A stretch of 64,000 bases of DNA from Candidatus Regiella insecticola LSR1 (GTDB taxonomy: Bacteria > Pseudomonadota > Gammaproteobacteria > Enterobacterales > Enterobacteriaceae): assembly GCF_000143625.1 (NCBI RefSeq), contig NZ_GL379591.1:1-64000 (forward strand). The letters run 5' to 3'. The notes under the pieces were generated by a model. It saw only the letters and a program-made list of their open reading frames with translations, had not been told where the DNA came from and ran no database searches. The translations under genes were made by a program, and so were the position numbers. Shown one piece after another: positions 41,811 to 52,841 of this stretch (its first letter is position 1; every line of letters begins with the position of its first letter).

Positions 41811-42614
41811 TTATTGATTACCAAAATATTCCAATCTTGATATGTCAATATGAAACAACGTAGAAAAATTTTTAGTGGTTTCCTCTGCCAATTCTTCCAA
41901 GCTAATTTTTTTTAGCACTGCGATATATTCAGCAATATCAAGAACATAAGCCGGTTGATTTTCTTTTCCTCGGTTCGGAACCGGTGCTAAATAAGGTGAA
42001 TCAGTTTCAATTAGCAGGCGGTCTAATGGAACATAGCGTACAACCTCACGTAACTTGTCAGAATTACGAAAAGTCACAATCCCAGAAAATGACAAATAGA
42101 ATCCTAAATCCAGTAACTTTTTCGCAGTCGCTTGATCTTCAGTAAAACAGTGTAAAACCCCCCTACAATCTCGTGCATTTTCTTGCTGTAAAATAGCCAG
42201 CGTATCCTCAGCTGCCGCACGAGTATGCACAATCACCGGCTTATTTAACTCACGACCGATACAAATATGTTGTCGAAATGATTTTTGCTGCTGCGCAATA
42301 TTATCTTTTTGGTAAGAATAATCCAGCCCCGTTTCCCCTAATGCGACTACCTTGCTCGCAGAAGCCAGTTTTAACAATTTTTTATCATCATAACTTTCTT
42401 TAAGATAGAGGGGATGTACACCACAAGAAAATGCGACATTTTTACGCTCGCCGATCAACTCCACCATAGCGCTAAAACCCGGTAAGGTAGTGGCTACCGC
42501 CAAAACAAAACCCACACCACGTGCCTTAGCTTTAGCTAGCACATCATCAACATCGGCATGCAATTGCTGATAATCCAAGCTATCGAGATGGCAATGAGAA
42601 TCAATTAATAACAT
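41811..42614 (-). CDS. ycfH: TatD-family metal-dependent hydrolase YcfH
   Basis: A TIM-barrel TatD-family nuclease/hydrolase. Metal ligands are visible in DSHCHLD (residues 5-11), GETGLDY, VIVHTRAA, LHCFTED and IETDSPYLAP. 267 residues, family length, intact. It follows holB in the same orientation, as in E. coli (tmk-holB-ycfH-ptsG). The physiological substrate of this paralog is not established; related TatD proteins have DNase or D-aminoacyl-tRNA deacylase-like activities. Confidence 0.93.
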   Translation of the reverse strand: MLLIDSHCHLDSLDYQQLHADVDDVLAKAKARGVGFVLAVATTLPGFSAMVELIGERKNVAFSCGVHPLYLKESYDDKKLLKLASASKVVALGETGLDYSYQKDNIAQQQKSFRQHICIGRELNKPVIVHTRAAAEDTLAILQQENARDCRGVLHCFTEDQATAKKLLDLGFYLSFSGIVTFRNSDKLREVVRYVPLDRLLIETDSPYLAPVPNRGKENQPAYVLDIAEYIAVLKKISLEELAEETTKNFSTLFHIDISRLEYFGNQ

Positions 42615-42702
42615 AGTGTATCAACTCTTGATAAAAGCCTATTTTCTTCGTCTGAACGTCACTATAGGCGCTAAAAAATAAATAAAAAGACAAAACCGCA
42701 GA

Positions 42703-43680
42703 CTATGACAGCATACTTTCCCAATTCAGCAACTGTTCAGTAATCACTAATTCACGATTTAGCCCAACAATCGACAACAACTGATGACGGCAATACATCC
42801 ATTGGTTCGCAGATTTTAATAACGCCTCAATGGATAATTTTTGCATCAATTGTTGCACTAATGGCAGTTGATCCTGATTAACAATAAAATCTCCTGATCG
42901 ATGCTGCCATTTCAGCGCATCGAGTAACAAAGAGATGAGCCAATGCAAACGCTCATTGACCTCATCATGATGCAATTGTGGCAATAATGACAGCATATCA
43001 CCAGACAAAAGAGCCCGAGATAACGCAGTACAGCAAACCGTGCGCTGCTGCCAATGTGCTGGCTCTAGCAGTTGTTTCGCCGCCAAGGGCGCGCCATTAG
43101 TCAGCCGCAGTGCCGTCAAGATCACAGTCGATTCAGCCATGACCTGATCACTTAACCACCGCACACTTAAATCGGGATCCGGACTCGCTAGATGCCAATA
43201 AAAACAACGGCTACGTAAAGTAGCCAAAACACGAGACGGCTGATAACACCCCAGCACGAAATAGGTTTCTTCAGGAGGATCTTCCAAGGTTTTTAGCAAT
43301 GCGTTTACCGCAATATCCGTCAATTGTTCAACCTGAGGCAACAAAATCACTTTCGCACCGCCCTGTTGAGCATGAGAAGCAAGTTTTTCTGTAATTTGCC
43401 TGATGGATTCGATACCCAAACGTGTTTTACCTTTTTCTGGCATCAAGTGATAATAATCAGGATGATTACCCGCCAGCATTAAGCAACAACTGTGGCAGCG
43501 ACCACAACTTTTGTCGTTTTGCTTTTGCTGACACATTAACCATCGACTCAATCCATAAAACAACGACTCTGCCCCATTGCCAGGCAACGCATGTAACAAT
43601 AATGCATGATGACCACGCCCGATGATGTGCTGATTGAGCAATTGGTGATAGGGAGCGGTGAGCCAGGGATACCAAGTCAT
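42703..43680 (-). CDS. holB: DNA polymerase III delta-prime subunit HolB
   Basis: Delta-prime is the stator of the clamp loader. The ATG at 43680 gives MTWYPWLTAPYHQLLN, the family start (an ATG at 43683 directly precedes it). The zinc module CGRCHSCCLMLAGNHPDYY, sensor-like NALLKTLEDPPEETYF and LRSRC (arginine finger region) are present. No Walker A is expected in this subunit. About 325 residues, intact. The open frame continues upstream through a MITE fragment and ERIC-like element to 43743 but is not coding. An ERIC-like element now separates it from tmk. Confidence 0.94.
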   Translation of the reverse strand: MTWYPWLTAPYHQLLNQHIIGRGHHALLLHALPGNGAESLFYGLSRWLMCQQKQNDKSCGRCHSCCLMLAGNHPDYYHLMPEKGKTRLGIESIRQITEKLASHAQQGGAKVILLPQVEQLTDIAVNALLKTLEDPPEETYFVLGCYQPSRVLATLRSRCFYWHLASPDPDLSVRWLSDQVMAESTVILTALRLTNGAPLAAKQLLEPAHWQQRTVCCTALSRALLSGDMLSLLPQLHHDEVNERLHWLISLLLDALKWQHRSGDFIVNQDQLPLVQQLMQKLSIEALLKSANQWMYCRHQLLSIVGLNRELVITEQLLNWESMLS

Positions 43681-43724
43681 CATTAATTTCTTAAACCTCT
43701 TTCGAAACTGTAGCGAGTATTGGG

Positions 43725-43845
43725 TATACCCTTCGCCTTTCAAGTTACGGCTTTGTTGTCTGCGAGTGCTCGCCTCATGGTCTATCTACGCTCATCGGTC
43801 GGTCGCCCTGGCCGCCTTGCCGTAACTCGAAATTCATTGGGTATA
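43725..43845 (+). repeat. ERIC-like element
   Basis: A complete copy between holB and tmk. The adjoining AAACCTCTTTCGAAACTGTAGCGAGT (43693-43718) is one end of the IS-related MITE. Confidence 0.87.
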
Positions 43846-43856
43846 TATTGTCTTAT

Positions 43857-44510
43857 TCAGACATTCTTTTCTTCAAAACCATTCATTTCCAACCATTTTT
43901 CAAGTTCTCGCCGAATTTCAGCACTCACCTGCGCAAGTGGTTGCGCCGCATTAATCATTTTAATATTGCTATCGCCTGCCACCAATTTCAGATAACGCTC
44001 ATGAACCCGGGTAAAAAATGCCAGAGATTCTTGTTCAATACGATCAGGAGACCCACGCAATCTAACACGCGCTAATCCCTGCTCAGGAGAAATATCTAAA
44101 TATAATGTCAAATCAGGACGAAAGGAGCCCAGCAGACTATCACGTAATGATGTCATCAATTTGCTATCAACATCCCGCCCGCCTCCCTGGTAAGCTTGGG
44201 ATGATAAATCATGACGATCACCCACTACCCAAGTCCCACGCGCTAACGCGGGTTTAATAACATTTTCGATCAACTGCACTCGAGCAGCATATAACATTAA
44301 AACTTCTGCTTTATCTGTGAGAGGATCAGAATCTATACGCTGTTTTATCAGTTCACGTAATTTTTCTGCCACCGGCGTGCCGCCAGGCTCACGGGGCTGA
44401 ACAATATCATTAATCCCGTTAGCACGTAAGACTTGAGCCACTGTCTCTCCCGCCGTCGTTTTTCCTGCGCCTTCCAGGCCTTCAATCACGATAAATTTAC
44501 CGGTTATCAT
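43857..44510 (-). CDS. tmk: Thymidylate kinase
   Basis: Phosphorylates dTMP to dTDP. The P-loop [25 protein letters not shown], the [15 protein letters not shown] motif and LDRIEQE-like [12 protein letters not shown] region are present. The ATG at 44510 gives [14 protein letters not shown], 217 residues. In this sequence the frame is continuous with upstream mltG, because a one-base change in a poly-A run removed the mltG stop. An MltG-Tmk fusion could therefore be made, but independent initiation at 44510 (or at the ATG at 44522) is equally possible. The gene is essential and otherwise intact. Confidence 0.93.
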   Translation of the reverse strand: MITGKFIVIEGLEGAGKTTAGETVAQVLRANGINDIVQPREPGGTPVAEKLRELIKQRIDSDPLTDKAEVLMLYAARVQLIENVIKPALARGTWVVGDRHDLSSQAYQGGGRDVDSKLMTSLRDSLLGSFRPDLTLYLDISPEQGLARVRLRGSPDRIEQESLAFFTRVHERYLKLVAGDSNIKMINAAQPLAQVSAEIRRELEKWLEMNGFEEKNV

Positions 44511-44511
44511 T

Positions 44512-45554
44512 TTACTGTGCATTTTTTTGTCCTTCAAGCCCTGACGATAAATACGAACTGCATCATTATGCTGGGCTAAATCAGCACTAAATTTATGCCC
44601 TCCCTGACCGTCGGCGACAAAATAAAGATATTGCGTCTTAGCCGGATGAGCCGCGGCATTTAGCGAAACTAAGCTCGGCATAGCAATAGCGGTTGGAGGT
44701 AATCCACTATTGGTATAGGTATTATACAGGGTAGTAGTCAGCAAATCTTTACGTGTGAGTTTGCCTTTGTAGTTTTCACCCATACCATAAATCACCGTAG
44801 GATCGGCTTGCAATCGCATTCCCAATCGCAAACGGTTGACAAACACCGATGCAACAATGTGACGTTCATCATTGATAGCACTCTCTTTTTCTATAATTGA
44901 CGCCATCACCACTAAATCATTCGGCGTTTTATAAGGGAGTAATTCATCACGCCCTTGCCAAATCTCAGCAACGACTTTGGCCATTTTTTCGTGGGCACGT
45001 TTGAGTAAACTGATGTCAGTGGTTCCCGCAGTATACGAATAAGTATCGGGATAAAACCACCCTTCGAGCGGTGCATTACTTTCCAACGCCAGCAACGAGG
45101 CAATATCAGCATTGTTTTTTCCTATTAATTGCTGTTTTACATAGTCCGCACCCTGTAATTTATTCAGCCAATCCTTAAAAGTACTGCCTTCAATAAAAAG
45201 AATAAAAAATTGGGCTTCTTTACAGCTAGCCAATAAATTCAGCATGTCTCTAACCGTCATATCAGGCATCAAACGGTAGATGCCCGCTTTAAATTTAGCC
45301 AACTCAGGTTCGATGTGCAGTAACCAGGAGAATAATGAAGAGGGGGCTATCACCTGCTGCTGTAATAGTAACGCCTCGAGCGCTACCCTTCCGCTACCCG
45401 AGGGTAACGTAAAAAGCGTTTCCTGCTTGATCGCTAAGCGACTATCGGAAAAATTTTTTATTTTCATATAGCCTAAACTTAACACGACTGATAACGCTAA
45501 ACAGAGCAATACTAAAATAATCAGTACCTGGGGGTATTTTTTTCTTATCGTCAT
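44512..45554 (-). CDS. mltG: Endolytic murein transglycosylase MltG, stop lost into tmk
   Basis: MltG cleaves nascent glycan strands at the inner membrane. The ATG at 45554 gives [20 protein letters not shown], a single transmembrane anchor. LysM-like and YceG domains follow with the catalytic Glu in [26 protein letters not shown] [17 protein letters not shown] and [11 protein letters not shown]. The open frame upstream to 45668 is repeat DNA. The expected C-terminus KDKKNAQ-stop requires eight A at 44522-44528; seven are present, so the frame runs through into tmk. This is a simple fusion by homopolymer change, or a sequencing error. Confidence 0.9.
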
Positions 45555-45565
45555 ATCACATTGAC

Positions 45566-45603
45566 TCTTGGAGCCTGTTCGAAATTTTTTGTGTGAGTAA
45601 ATG
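45566..45603 (+). repeat. Family E repeat fragment
   Basis: GGAGCCTGTTCGAAATTTTTTGTG, the left end only, in the mltG leader. Confidence 0.55.
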
Positions 45604-45719
45604 TAATATAACAAAAATGCATCAATGAATGTTACGCCAACCGCAAAATTTGTTGAAAAAATCAACAATAAAATCTCTACCTTTAGGAAAATGGATCAAA
45701 TTGACATAAGGACATAACT

Positions 45720-48700
45720 ATGACGGCTTTAATGACTGCAAAAGAATTAATGAGTAAATTAGATGAAGATATACTAATAACCGATCCAGCCTATCAAAAA
45801 ATAATAGCGACACTCGAAAATTATCACGCATCGTTCAACCCTATTAAAAACTCCCAACAAGAATTCCAATTACTCCAACAAATTAATCAATCTCTCTACC
45901 AGGCTATTGAAAAAAATACCGACCCGGCTCCGCAAGCAATACGGACGTTATTAACCAGCGTTCAGCAACGTTGCATAGCACTGGCAAATATACCGGCGCT
46001 GCAACAAACAGTGCCTAAAAATTTACATTTTATTTGGCTCGGGCAGCTAGGAAAAATACAGCAAGATTATATTAAGGCCTGGGGAGAGACCAATAAAGGA
46101 CAGCAGGGCTACCGTATAAAAATTTGGTATGATCCTAACGCGCTGTTGGTTTATCCGTTAGCGAAACACATCAAAGATTTTGCCGCAAAAAATACCTTTA
46201 TCGGTGAAATTGATTGGGTTGATAAGGTGATCCAATTACAAAACCAAGCCTATAGCGAAATAACTCAAGCACTCAAAAATAATCAAACTTTCGATCAGGC
46301 AGCATTAGACTTTATTTGCCGGCGATTAGGCGGATCGAGAGAAAATTTAGAACATATCATGGCTGACAACCAAGCCTCTTTTAATAATTTTATCGCCAAT
46401 GCCGGCTCCGATTATATTCTGCAAGATATTAATACGGTATTAGATCAGGGAATAGATAAAAAATATTATTACCAAGAATTGGCGCTGCGGCAAAATACCG
46501 CGGCAGCTTCTGATCTTTTACGGCTGCAAATACTCAATCAACAAGGCGGTGTTTATTTTGATGTTGATTTTTTACCTCAATGGAAACCCGATCTCTTTAA
46601 TACAGAAATCATCACAGAAATGAAGAGATTGCAAGAAGGCAATATCGCTCTTTTGCAAACCCAATTAGTACTGGAACATTTACAGGCAGATTTTCCTGCG
46701 CGAACGGCGTTGGCTGAGAAGGGTCAATATCAAGATTATGTTGCCATATTTGCAAAACGCAGCGCGGATCATGCAACTTTAGTGGATAAAATGCGGATCT
46801 GTATTCGTAATAAAGGTCATTCCCCTCGAGATTTTTTCCAGGCATTAGCGCCACAAAAGATATTGCCTGACGGGCTGCGGCGCGCAAAAATATTTTTCAC
46901 GGGATCTAATGCCGGAATAGTGGCACCGGCAAACAGCGCATCATTAACCACCCTGATGCAATATATAACCAATAATTATCATCGATTAGAAGACCTAGAT
47001 TTGGTTGATATCCAACAATATACCGATATTAATCAAGAGAAAATACTCGGCTACGCCCATCAGTTCAAACATGATTATGGCAGTGGGAGTGATGATTTTG
47101 ATGCCACGCCTGCAGTCAATTATCGTCTAGATGGTCTTTTGCCTGAAGCCAGAGCGACTATCAGTATTAGCGGACCGGGAGCGGTAACACAGGGACTAAA
47201 AAAATTATCTCAACGTTGGTTTGATTCAGATCCTCGCGTCTCCTTTGATCAAGATCTCTTTGAACAATTTAATGGTAGTACCGAAGAAGATAGAACCCAC
47301 TCTTGGTTAACGACCACCAGCAGCAGTTTGCAGGGTAAATTTCGGCGTGTGATGTCTCGTGATGATCTGTTAAAGATCATACCAATGTCTTTTATAAAAA
47401 CGGGATACCAGCCTATCCTGATGACACTGGATAAACTACATAACACACGGGGCATCGAAAAGACTCAAACCGCTTTTATCCTAAAAAATCAACTGAGGGA
47501 TTATATTGCCAAACAGCCTGATCCTCAGCGTAATGCCGCCTTTTCAAAATTAGTCGATCAACTTAATAGCGCGCTTTTTTCTGCCGACATGGCACATTTC
47601 AAAACAGTGATAAACGATATTGCCGCAACCAGGCCAGCGCTGGCGAATCAACTTTATCTTTATGCATTTAATGAAGCGCATGGTGACAATTTAGGCTTAA
47701 CCGATGCCATGATCCGAGCCGTACAGACTGATCCCTATCTACATCTACAACCGAAATCACGTTTTTCAGGTGCCTCACCACCGATAAACTTGGCCGATTT
47801 TGCTAGCACCTATCAGGTAAAATTGACCTCAGTAGAAGACTTTGCAGAATTTAAACGCTTATTGTTGCATGCTCAGGATCAGCACATACTCAATAAAGTG
47901 TTTTTAGATGACAGGGAAAAAACCATACACCTTGGTTATCATTATCAAGAATTGATCGAGCCGCAACCTAACGCCCGCGCGCAACAAGCGATGGACTATC
48001 TGCAATCTGCCATCGCAAAAATAAGAGATAATCAAGACGCGATCTGGCCAGATGCCGAATTTTTTATGTTGGCTAAATTTGGCGATAAAAATTATATCGA
48101 CAACTTACAGCTAGAGCGATTAGCGGATATAAAAGCGATATACCAGGCGGATCATGCTTGGGAAAAGCCACTGGTTATCAAAATTAATAACGGAGGAGAC
48201 AGCCATTACCAAAGCCAAATCATCATTCAACTTGAAGATGATAGATATTGTGTGAATGCAGCAGCAAGCTTGGCGAGTAAGCACCGCAATTCGGTATTCG
48301 TTCAGCTAAATAATAAGGGCGATTATCGGGTGGTTTATGGTGATCCCACTCAACTGAGTGGAAAAATACGTTGGCAATTGGTCGGGCACGGCGGTGGAGG
48401 CTCCTTCTCTGATCAGCACAGGATGGGCGATACTATGGTCGACACTATGGCGGATACAACAGCGCAAGCATTGGCGATAAGGCTGACGCACTTTAATAGA
48501 AAATTCAGTGCTCAATACGGTGTTAACAGTGCTGCTAACTACATTAGCCTAGTGGGTGGGTTGCTGTCTGGTTCCTTTTGCCAAAGATCTGGCACAACAA
48601 CTTGATCAACGGGGGATCCGTACTGATATCGCCGCACGTTCAACCATCCTCTCTGTTGCTGAAGGGATTGGTGCCCTCAAAGCAGGCAGTAAAATAACGC

Positions 48701-50806
48701 AAGATGCCAAATCAGGTCATTGGCACCATAAAGCCTCACAACATAAAACAGTATTCAGATGGAATAAACAGGGTCAATTAGTCGAAAAAATCAGCCTAAA
48801 AGCACGTCTAGAACAGACTGTTGAACAGTCGTGGTGATTTTGATTTACAAGAACGCCCTTACCGCTACTTATTCCTATATCAAGTCACTGGACATAAAAT
48901 AGTCAGAGGGCAAAAAAGGCGTAAAATGCTGCCACGCGGGGGAGAAGATAAAATACGCCCAGAAGAAATAAACCAAGTAAAGAAAAAGTATGCCGCTAAA
49001 TATCCTCTTTTTGAACTTTATTTTTCAGAAGTCGACAGCCAATACCATTATTTCACACCGATTAATTTACGGGACGTCGATGATTTTATTGATGCCAACC
49101 AGCCACAGAATGGCCTGACGCCGAATGTAAGAAAAAAAGAGCGCCCTCAATCGGACGAAATGGAGATCGAAACAAAAGACAACGCGATCCTTTTTAATCT
49201 CGGTGAAGGTAACGATACCGCCATCGGCGATAAAAATAAAAAAAATATTTTTCAAGTAGGGCTAGGCCGTAAAAACTATCAAGGGGGGCAATTAGCGAAT
49301 GTATTTTATTTAGAGGGCAAAGGAGCACCAACAGAGCCCAGTACATTAAAAGGAGGCATAGATAATAATGACAGCATTGTTGCCAGTCGAAAACCAGTTA
49401 TCGGCAGCGGTTATGACATTGATCTTAACCAAGGGACGGTTCGCTACCGTGGGCAAACCGCGTTAGTTGCTACCATCAACCACATTGAGCATGCTATAGG
49501 GCACGCTGAAAGCGACGATATTTTAACCGGCAATCAGCATAATAATTACCTCGATGGCAGAGGGGGTGATGACCGTTTATATGGCGGTGGAGGTGATGAT
49601 ATTTTAGTGTTAACAAAAGGTTATGCTGATGGTGGCCGTGGGATAGACAGCTACCATATTTTGCAAAATGCAAAGACATCAGCAAGTGTTATCGCTATTG
49701 ATGAAAGCCTATCACTGGATGAATCGACCCCAGAAGCCAGTAATATCATGCTCGAATATCATCTCGATCAGATCCTTTCCATTCAGTTGATCCAAACCAA
49801 TACAGAAAACAACCGATATGGGATAGAAATCTTACTGCGTAACGACAATGCTAGCGAAACCCGGTTAAAACTCATGGATATCTATCAAGCTTCTGCCGAT
49901 ACCCCCGATCAACTCACACTGGCCAAACAGGCTATTTTTTCAACCCGTGACGGCATGCTGTTGTTTCCGCAATGGCCAAAAATAATCAAGAGGAATGATG
50001 ACGATAATCATTGGCCCTTTTTACCGCAGTTCAATGCACAATACAGTACGCTGCATGATCGCAGAAGCAGCAGCATTGATTTTTTCAAAAACCTCCCCGC
50101 CGATTATTCTATTCATTTACAACAGCATAATGGTGACGAACCCGGCGCGATCACGCTAGGTAACAGCAAAATCGTGCTGCCTGAGTTTATGTCATTAATC
50201 GCAGAAGACACTCCCTTTAATGATCATATTCTGGGTAATAACTTAGATAATCAGCTACATAGCCGTCGTGGCGACGATACCCTGATAGGGGGAGCAGGGG
50301 CGGATATTTACCATATTTATCATGAAAAAGACGCTGTCAGAAAAATTTGTATCGATAATCAGGACGCGCAAGCCTCCCCTCAGTTAGATCTGTTACTACT
50401 TCACACGATATCTCTGGCGCAGTTGAATCAAATATACCAAGAAGGAGATGATATTATTCTGGCTGGCACGAACTTAGATGCCAATATCGGTGACGTTGTG
50501 ATCCGTATTAGCCATTTTATGCGTGATGCAGGTTACCGGCATATTGTTATCATGGATAAATTAGGCGATTTTTATCAATTAGACATTGATGAAGAGGGGG
50601 ATCCTTACCTTGGCCAGATCTCGGCGGATAAAAAGATCCCCACTAATAAGGCAGAAAAACATGAAATGAATGGCGAAAATATCGATAAACTGATAGCTGG
50701 CATGTCTTCATTTTTAGTCACTGAAGCAAATGAAGTAAATTCAGGTGGAACAAAAAGCATTACTCATTCAACAAATGAGCATTTGTTTACTGCTCAACAA
50801 AATTAA
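45720..50806 (+). pseudogene. Large toxin: TcdA/TcdB-type glucosyltransferase, C80-type cysteine protease and RTX C-terminus; two frameshifts
   Basis: Three consecutive frames encode one protein of about 1,700 residues. Frame 1 (45720-48605) has a glycosyltransferase domain like the large clostridial toxins: VPKNLHFIWLGQL at about 98-110, then ASDLLRLQILNQQGGVYFD and the DXD metal motif DVD at 281-283. A long helical region follows. The start of an autoprocessing cysteine protease domain of the MARTX/TcdA type comes next, with QIIIQLEDDRYC, YRVVYGDP and the His in WQLVGHG (about 890). A 4-bp duplication (48553-48560) shifts frame just before the active-site Cys; frame 2 continues GCCLVPFAKDL to VEKISLKARLEQ. 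A second shift at 48812-48835 leads into frame 3 (to 50806), with RTX-like LDGRGGDDRLYGGGGDDIL and RGDDTLIGGAGADIY. It occupies the pabC position between fabF and mltG. The first frame alone could still give an active transferase. Confidence 0.88.
48553..48560 (+). repeat. 4-bp tandem duplication at the toxin protease active site
   Basis: TGGG is present twice. With one copy the frame reads SLVGCCLVPFAKDL, restoring the expected active-site Cys context of the C80 protease. Confidence 0.85.
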
Positions 50807-50810
50807 TAAG

Positions 50811-50936
50811 TATACCGTTCGCCTTTGAAGTTGCCGCTAGGCGGCCAGGGAGTGAGACCGATGAGCGTAGACATACTACGTGATTCGGCGAGCACCCGCA
50901 GCCAACAACGCGGCGGCTTCAAAGGCGAACGGTATA
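50811..50936 (-). repeat. ERIC-like element after the toxin gene
   Basis: A complete copy whose ends read TATACCG and CGGTATA, a compensated change in both inverted ends. Confidence 0.86.
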
Positions 50937-50966
50937 ACAAGGTCTACAATGGAATGAAAACAGGCA

Positions 50967-51000
50967 AAACGCTCAGTTTACTAAAGTAAATGAGCATTTT
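50967..51000 (-). terminator. Possible fabF terminator
   Basis: An imperfect hairpin, AAAATGCTCATTTAC / GTAAACTGAGCGTTTT on the minus strand, 15 bases after the fabF stop. It also resembles the internal stem of family E, so it may be repeat-derived. Confidence 0.5.
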
Positions 51001-51014
51001 AAGTGTATTTTTGA

Positions 51015-51928
51015 CTAAGATTCAGCCTCTAACTTACCAAAAATCAAAGAGCCATTAGTGCCGCCAAAACCAAAGGAATTACACAAACTATATTTCAATC
51101 CCTTTACCTCTCGAAAGGCATTCGGGACAAAATCTAAATCACATTCTACATCTTGATTATGCAAATTAATGGTTGGCGGGATCATTTGATCGCATAACGC
51201 TAAAATAGAAAAGATAGATTCTATCGCCCCGGCTGCCCCTAACAGATGCCCGGTCATTGATTTTGTCGAACTGATCGGCACTTTAGTCACCGCTTTGCCA
51301 AAAACCGCTTTCATCGCTTCCGTTTCTGCTTTATCACCCACCATAGTAGAGGTGCCATGCGCATTAATATAACCGATTTGTGAGGGCTCGAGACCTGCAT
51401 CACGCAATGCATTTTGCATCGCTAACGCAGCACCTGTCCCCTTTTCCGGAGGCGCAGTCATATGGTAAGCACCGCTACTCATGCCAAAACCCATCACTTC
51501 GGCATAAATTTTCGCACCCCGATTTTTCGCATGCTCATATTCTTCTAATACCAAGATACCGGCTCCATCACCCAAAACAAAGCCATCACGCGCTTTATCC
51601 CAAGGGCGACTGGCTGTTGTCGGACTATCATTGCGCATTGACAACGCTCGGGCAGCGCCAAAACCACCAATCCCCAGCGGGGTACTGGCTTTTTTTCTGC
51701 GCCACCAGCAAACATTACATCAGCGTCGTTGTAAGCAATAATACGCGCTGCATGGCCGATATTGTGCACACCTGAAGTACAAGCGGTTGATATAGAAATG
51801 CTCGGCCCACGAAGGCCATATTTAATACTTAAGTGACCTGTGATCATATTCACAATGGTTGAAGGCACAAAACTCGGGCTGATTTTTCGGGGCCCACAAC
51901 TCATCAGAATACTATGATTTTTTTCAAT
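51015..51928 (-). pseudogene. fabF: 3-oxoacyl-ACP synthase II (FabF), truncated by IS and frameshifted
   Basis: FabF elongates acyl-ACP and controls cis-vaccenate formation. The remaining sequence starts at the IS edge with [26 protein letters not shown], so roughly the first 120 codons are missing. The catalytic Cys is in [11 protein letters not shown]; the His residues are in NAHGTST and [15 protein letters not shown]; the C-terminus [13 protein letters not shown] is intact. Within it an A7 run (51690-51696) shifts the frame after GGAEK; five A would restore EKASTPLG-type sequence. The missing 5' part is not on the other side of the IS, where cmoB begins, so a deletion or IS-mediated rearrangement has occurred. 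Confidence 0.93.
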
Positions 51929-52840
51929 AGACCTCTTCGGAAACTAGCATTCATATAAGAATTTTGGTAAAACACTCCTGAACAAGGAGCCGCCATGAAA
52001 TATGAAGTAATAAAAGTACTGGAAGAGGAAAAATTTCGTCGCTTAACGGGTGTTAAACGCAGTACATTTGAAAAGATGATAAAGATATTGAATGAAGCAG
52101 ATAAGAGTAAGCAAGGGAAAGGAGGTCGGAAACCCAAGCGGGGTTTAGAAGAGCGCTTATTAATGGCACTGGAGTATATACGAGAATATCGCACTTATTT
52201 TCATGTCAGCCAAAGCTATGGCGTGAGTGAGAGCACATGCTATGAAACGATTAAATGGATAGAGAATACACTAATAAAGCATCCTGATTTTGCCCTACCT
52301 GGACGCAAAGCTGTATTAAAAAGGGATAGGGAGTATGAGCTGGTTCTTATTGATGCCACAGAAACGCCGATTGAACGTCCCCAAAAAAACAAAAGCCGTT
52401 TTACTCAGGAAAAAAGAAACGACACACCTTAAAAACACAAGTGCTCGTTGATAAAAAAAGTAAAGCAGTCATCTGTACAAGCTTTACGAATGGGAGGCGC
52501 CATGATTTTAGGTTGTTTAAGGAGTCTGGTGTGCGAATACATCCTGACATCAAAACAGTTACCGATACAGGTTACCAAGGGCTTGGCAAGATTCATTCAA
52601 ACTCGGCGTTGCCTAAGAAAAAGACAAAGAAAAATCCCTTAACAAAAGAAGATAAACGCAACAATCGTGCGTTATCAAGCCAGCGTGTATTAAACGAACA
52701 TGTCATTGGTATGATTAAAAGATTTAAAATTGTATCAGACCGTTATCGAAACAGGCGAAAACGTTTTGGATTAAGATTTAATCTGATTGCTGCAATTTAT
52801 AATATGGAAATTAGATAAATGATAGTTTCCGAAGAGGTCT
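51929..52840 (+). mobile_element. IS5-family (ISL2-like) insertion sequence, copy 3
   Basis: 912 bp, flanked by AAT on both sides. It joins the truncated fabF to cmoB, which are not neighbours in E. coli. Confidence 0.95.
51995..52818 (+). CDS. ISL2-like transposase, -1 frameshift (copy 3)
   Basis: ORF A spans 51995-52432 and ORF B ends at 52818, with A_AAA_AAC at 52384-52390. Protein-level identity with the other copies suggests recent transposition. Confidence 0.92.
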
Positions 52841-52841
52841 A

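Noticed and set aside
45555..45668. N-terminal extension of MltG
   Set aside because: The extra codons lie partly in a family E repeat fragment, and MltG homologs start at the Met encoded at 45554.
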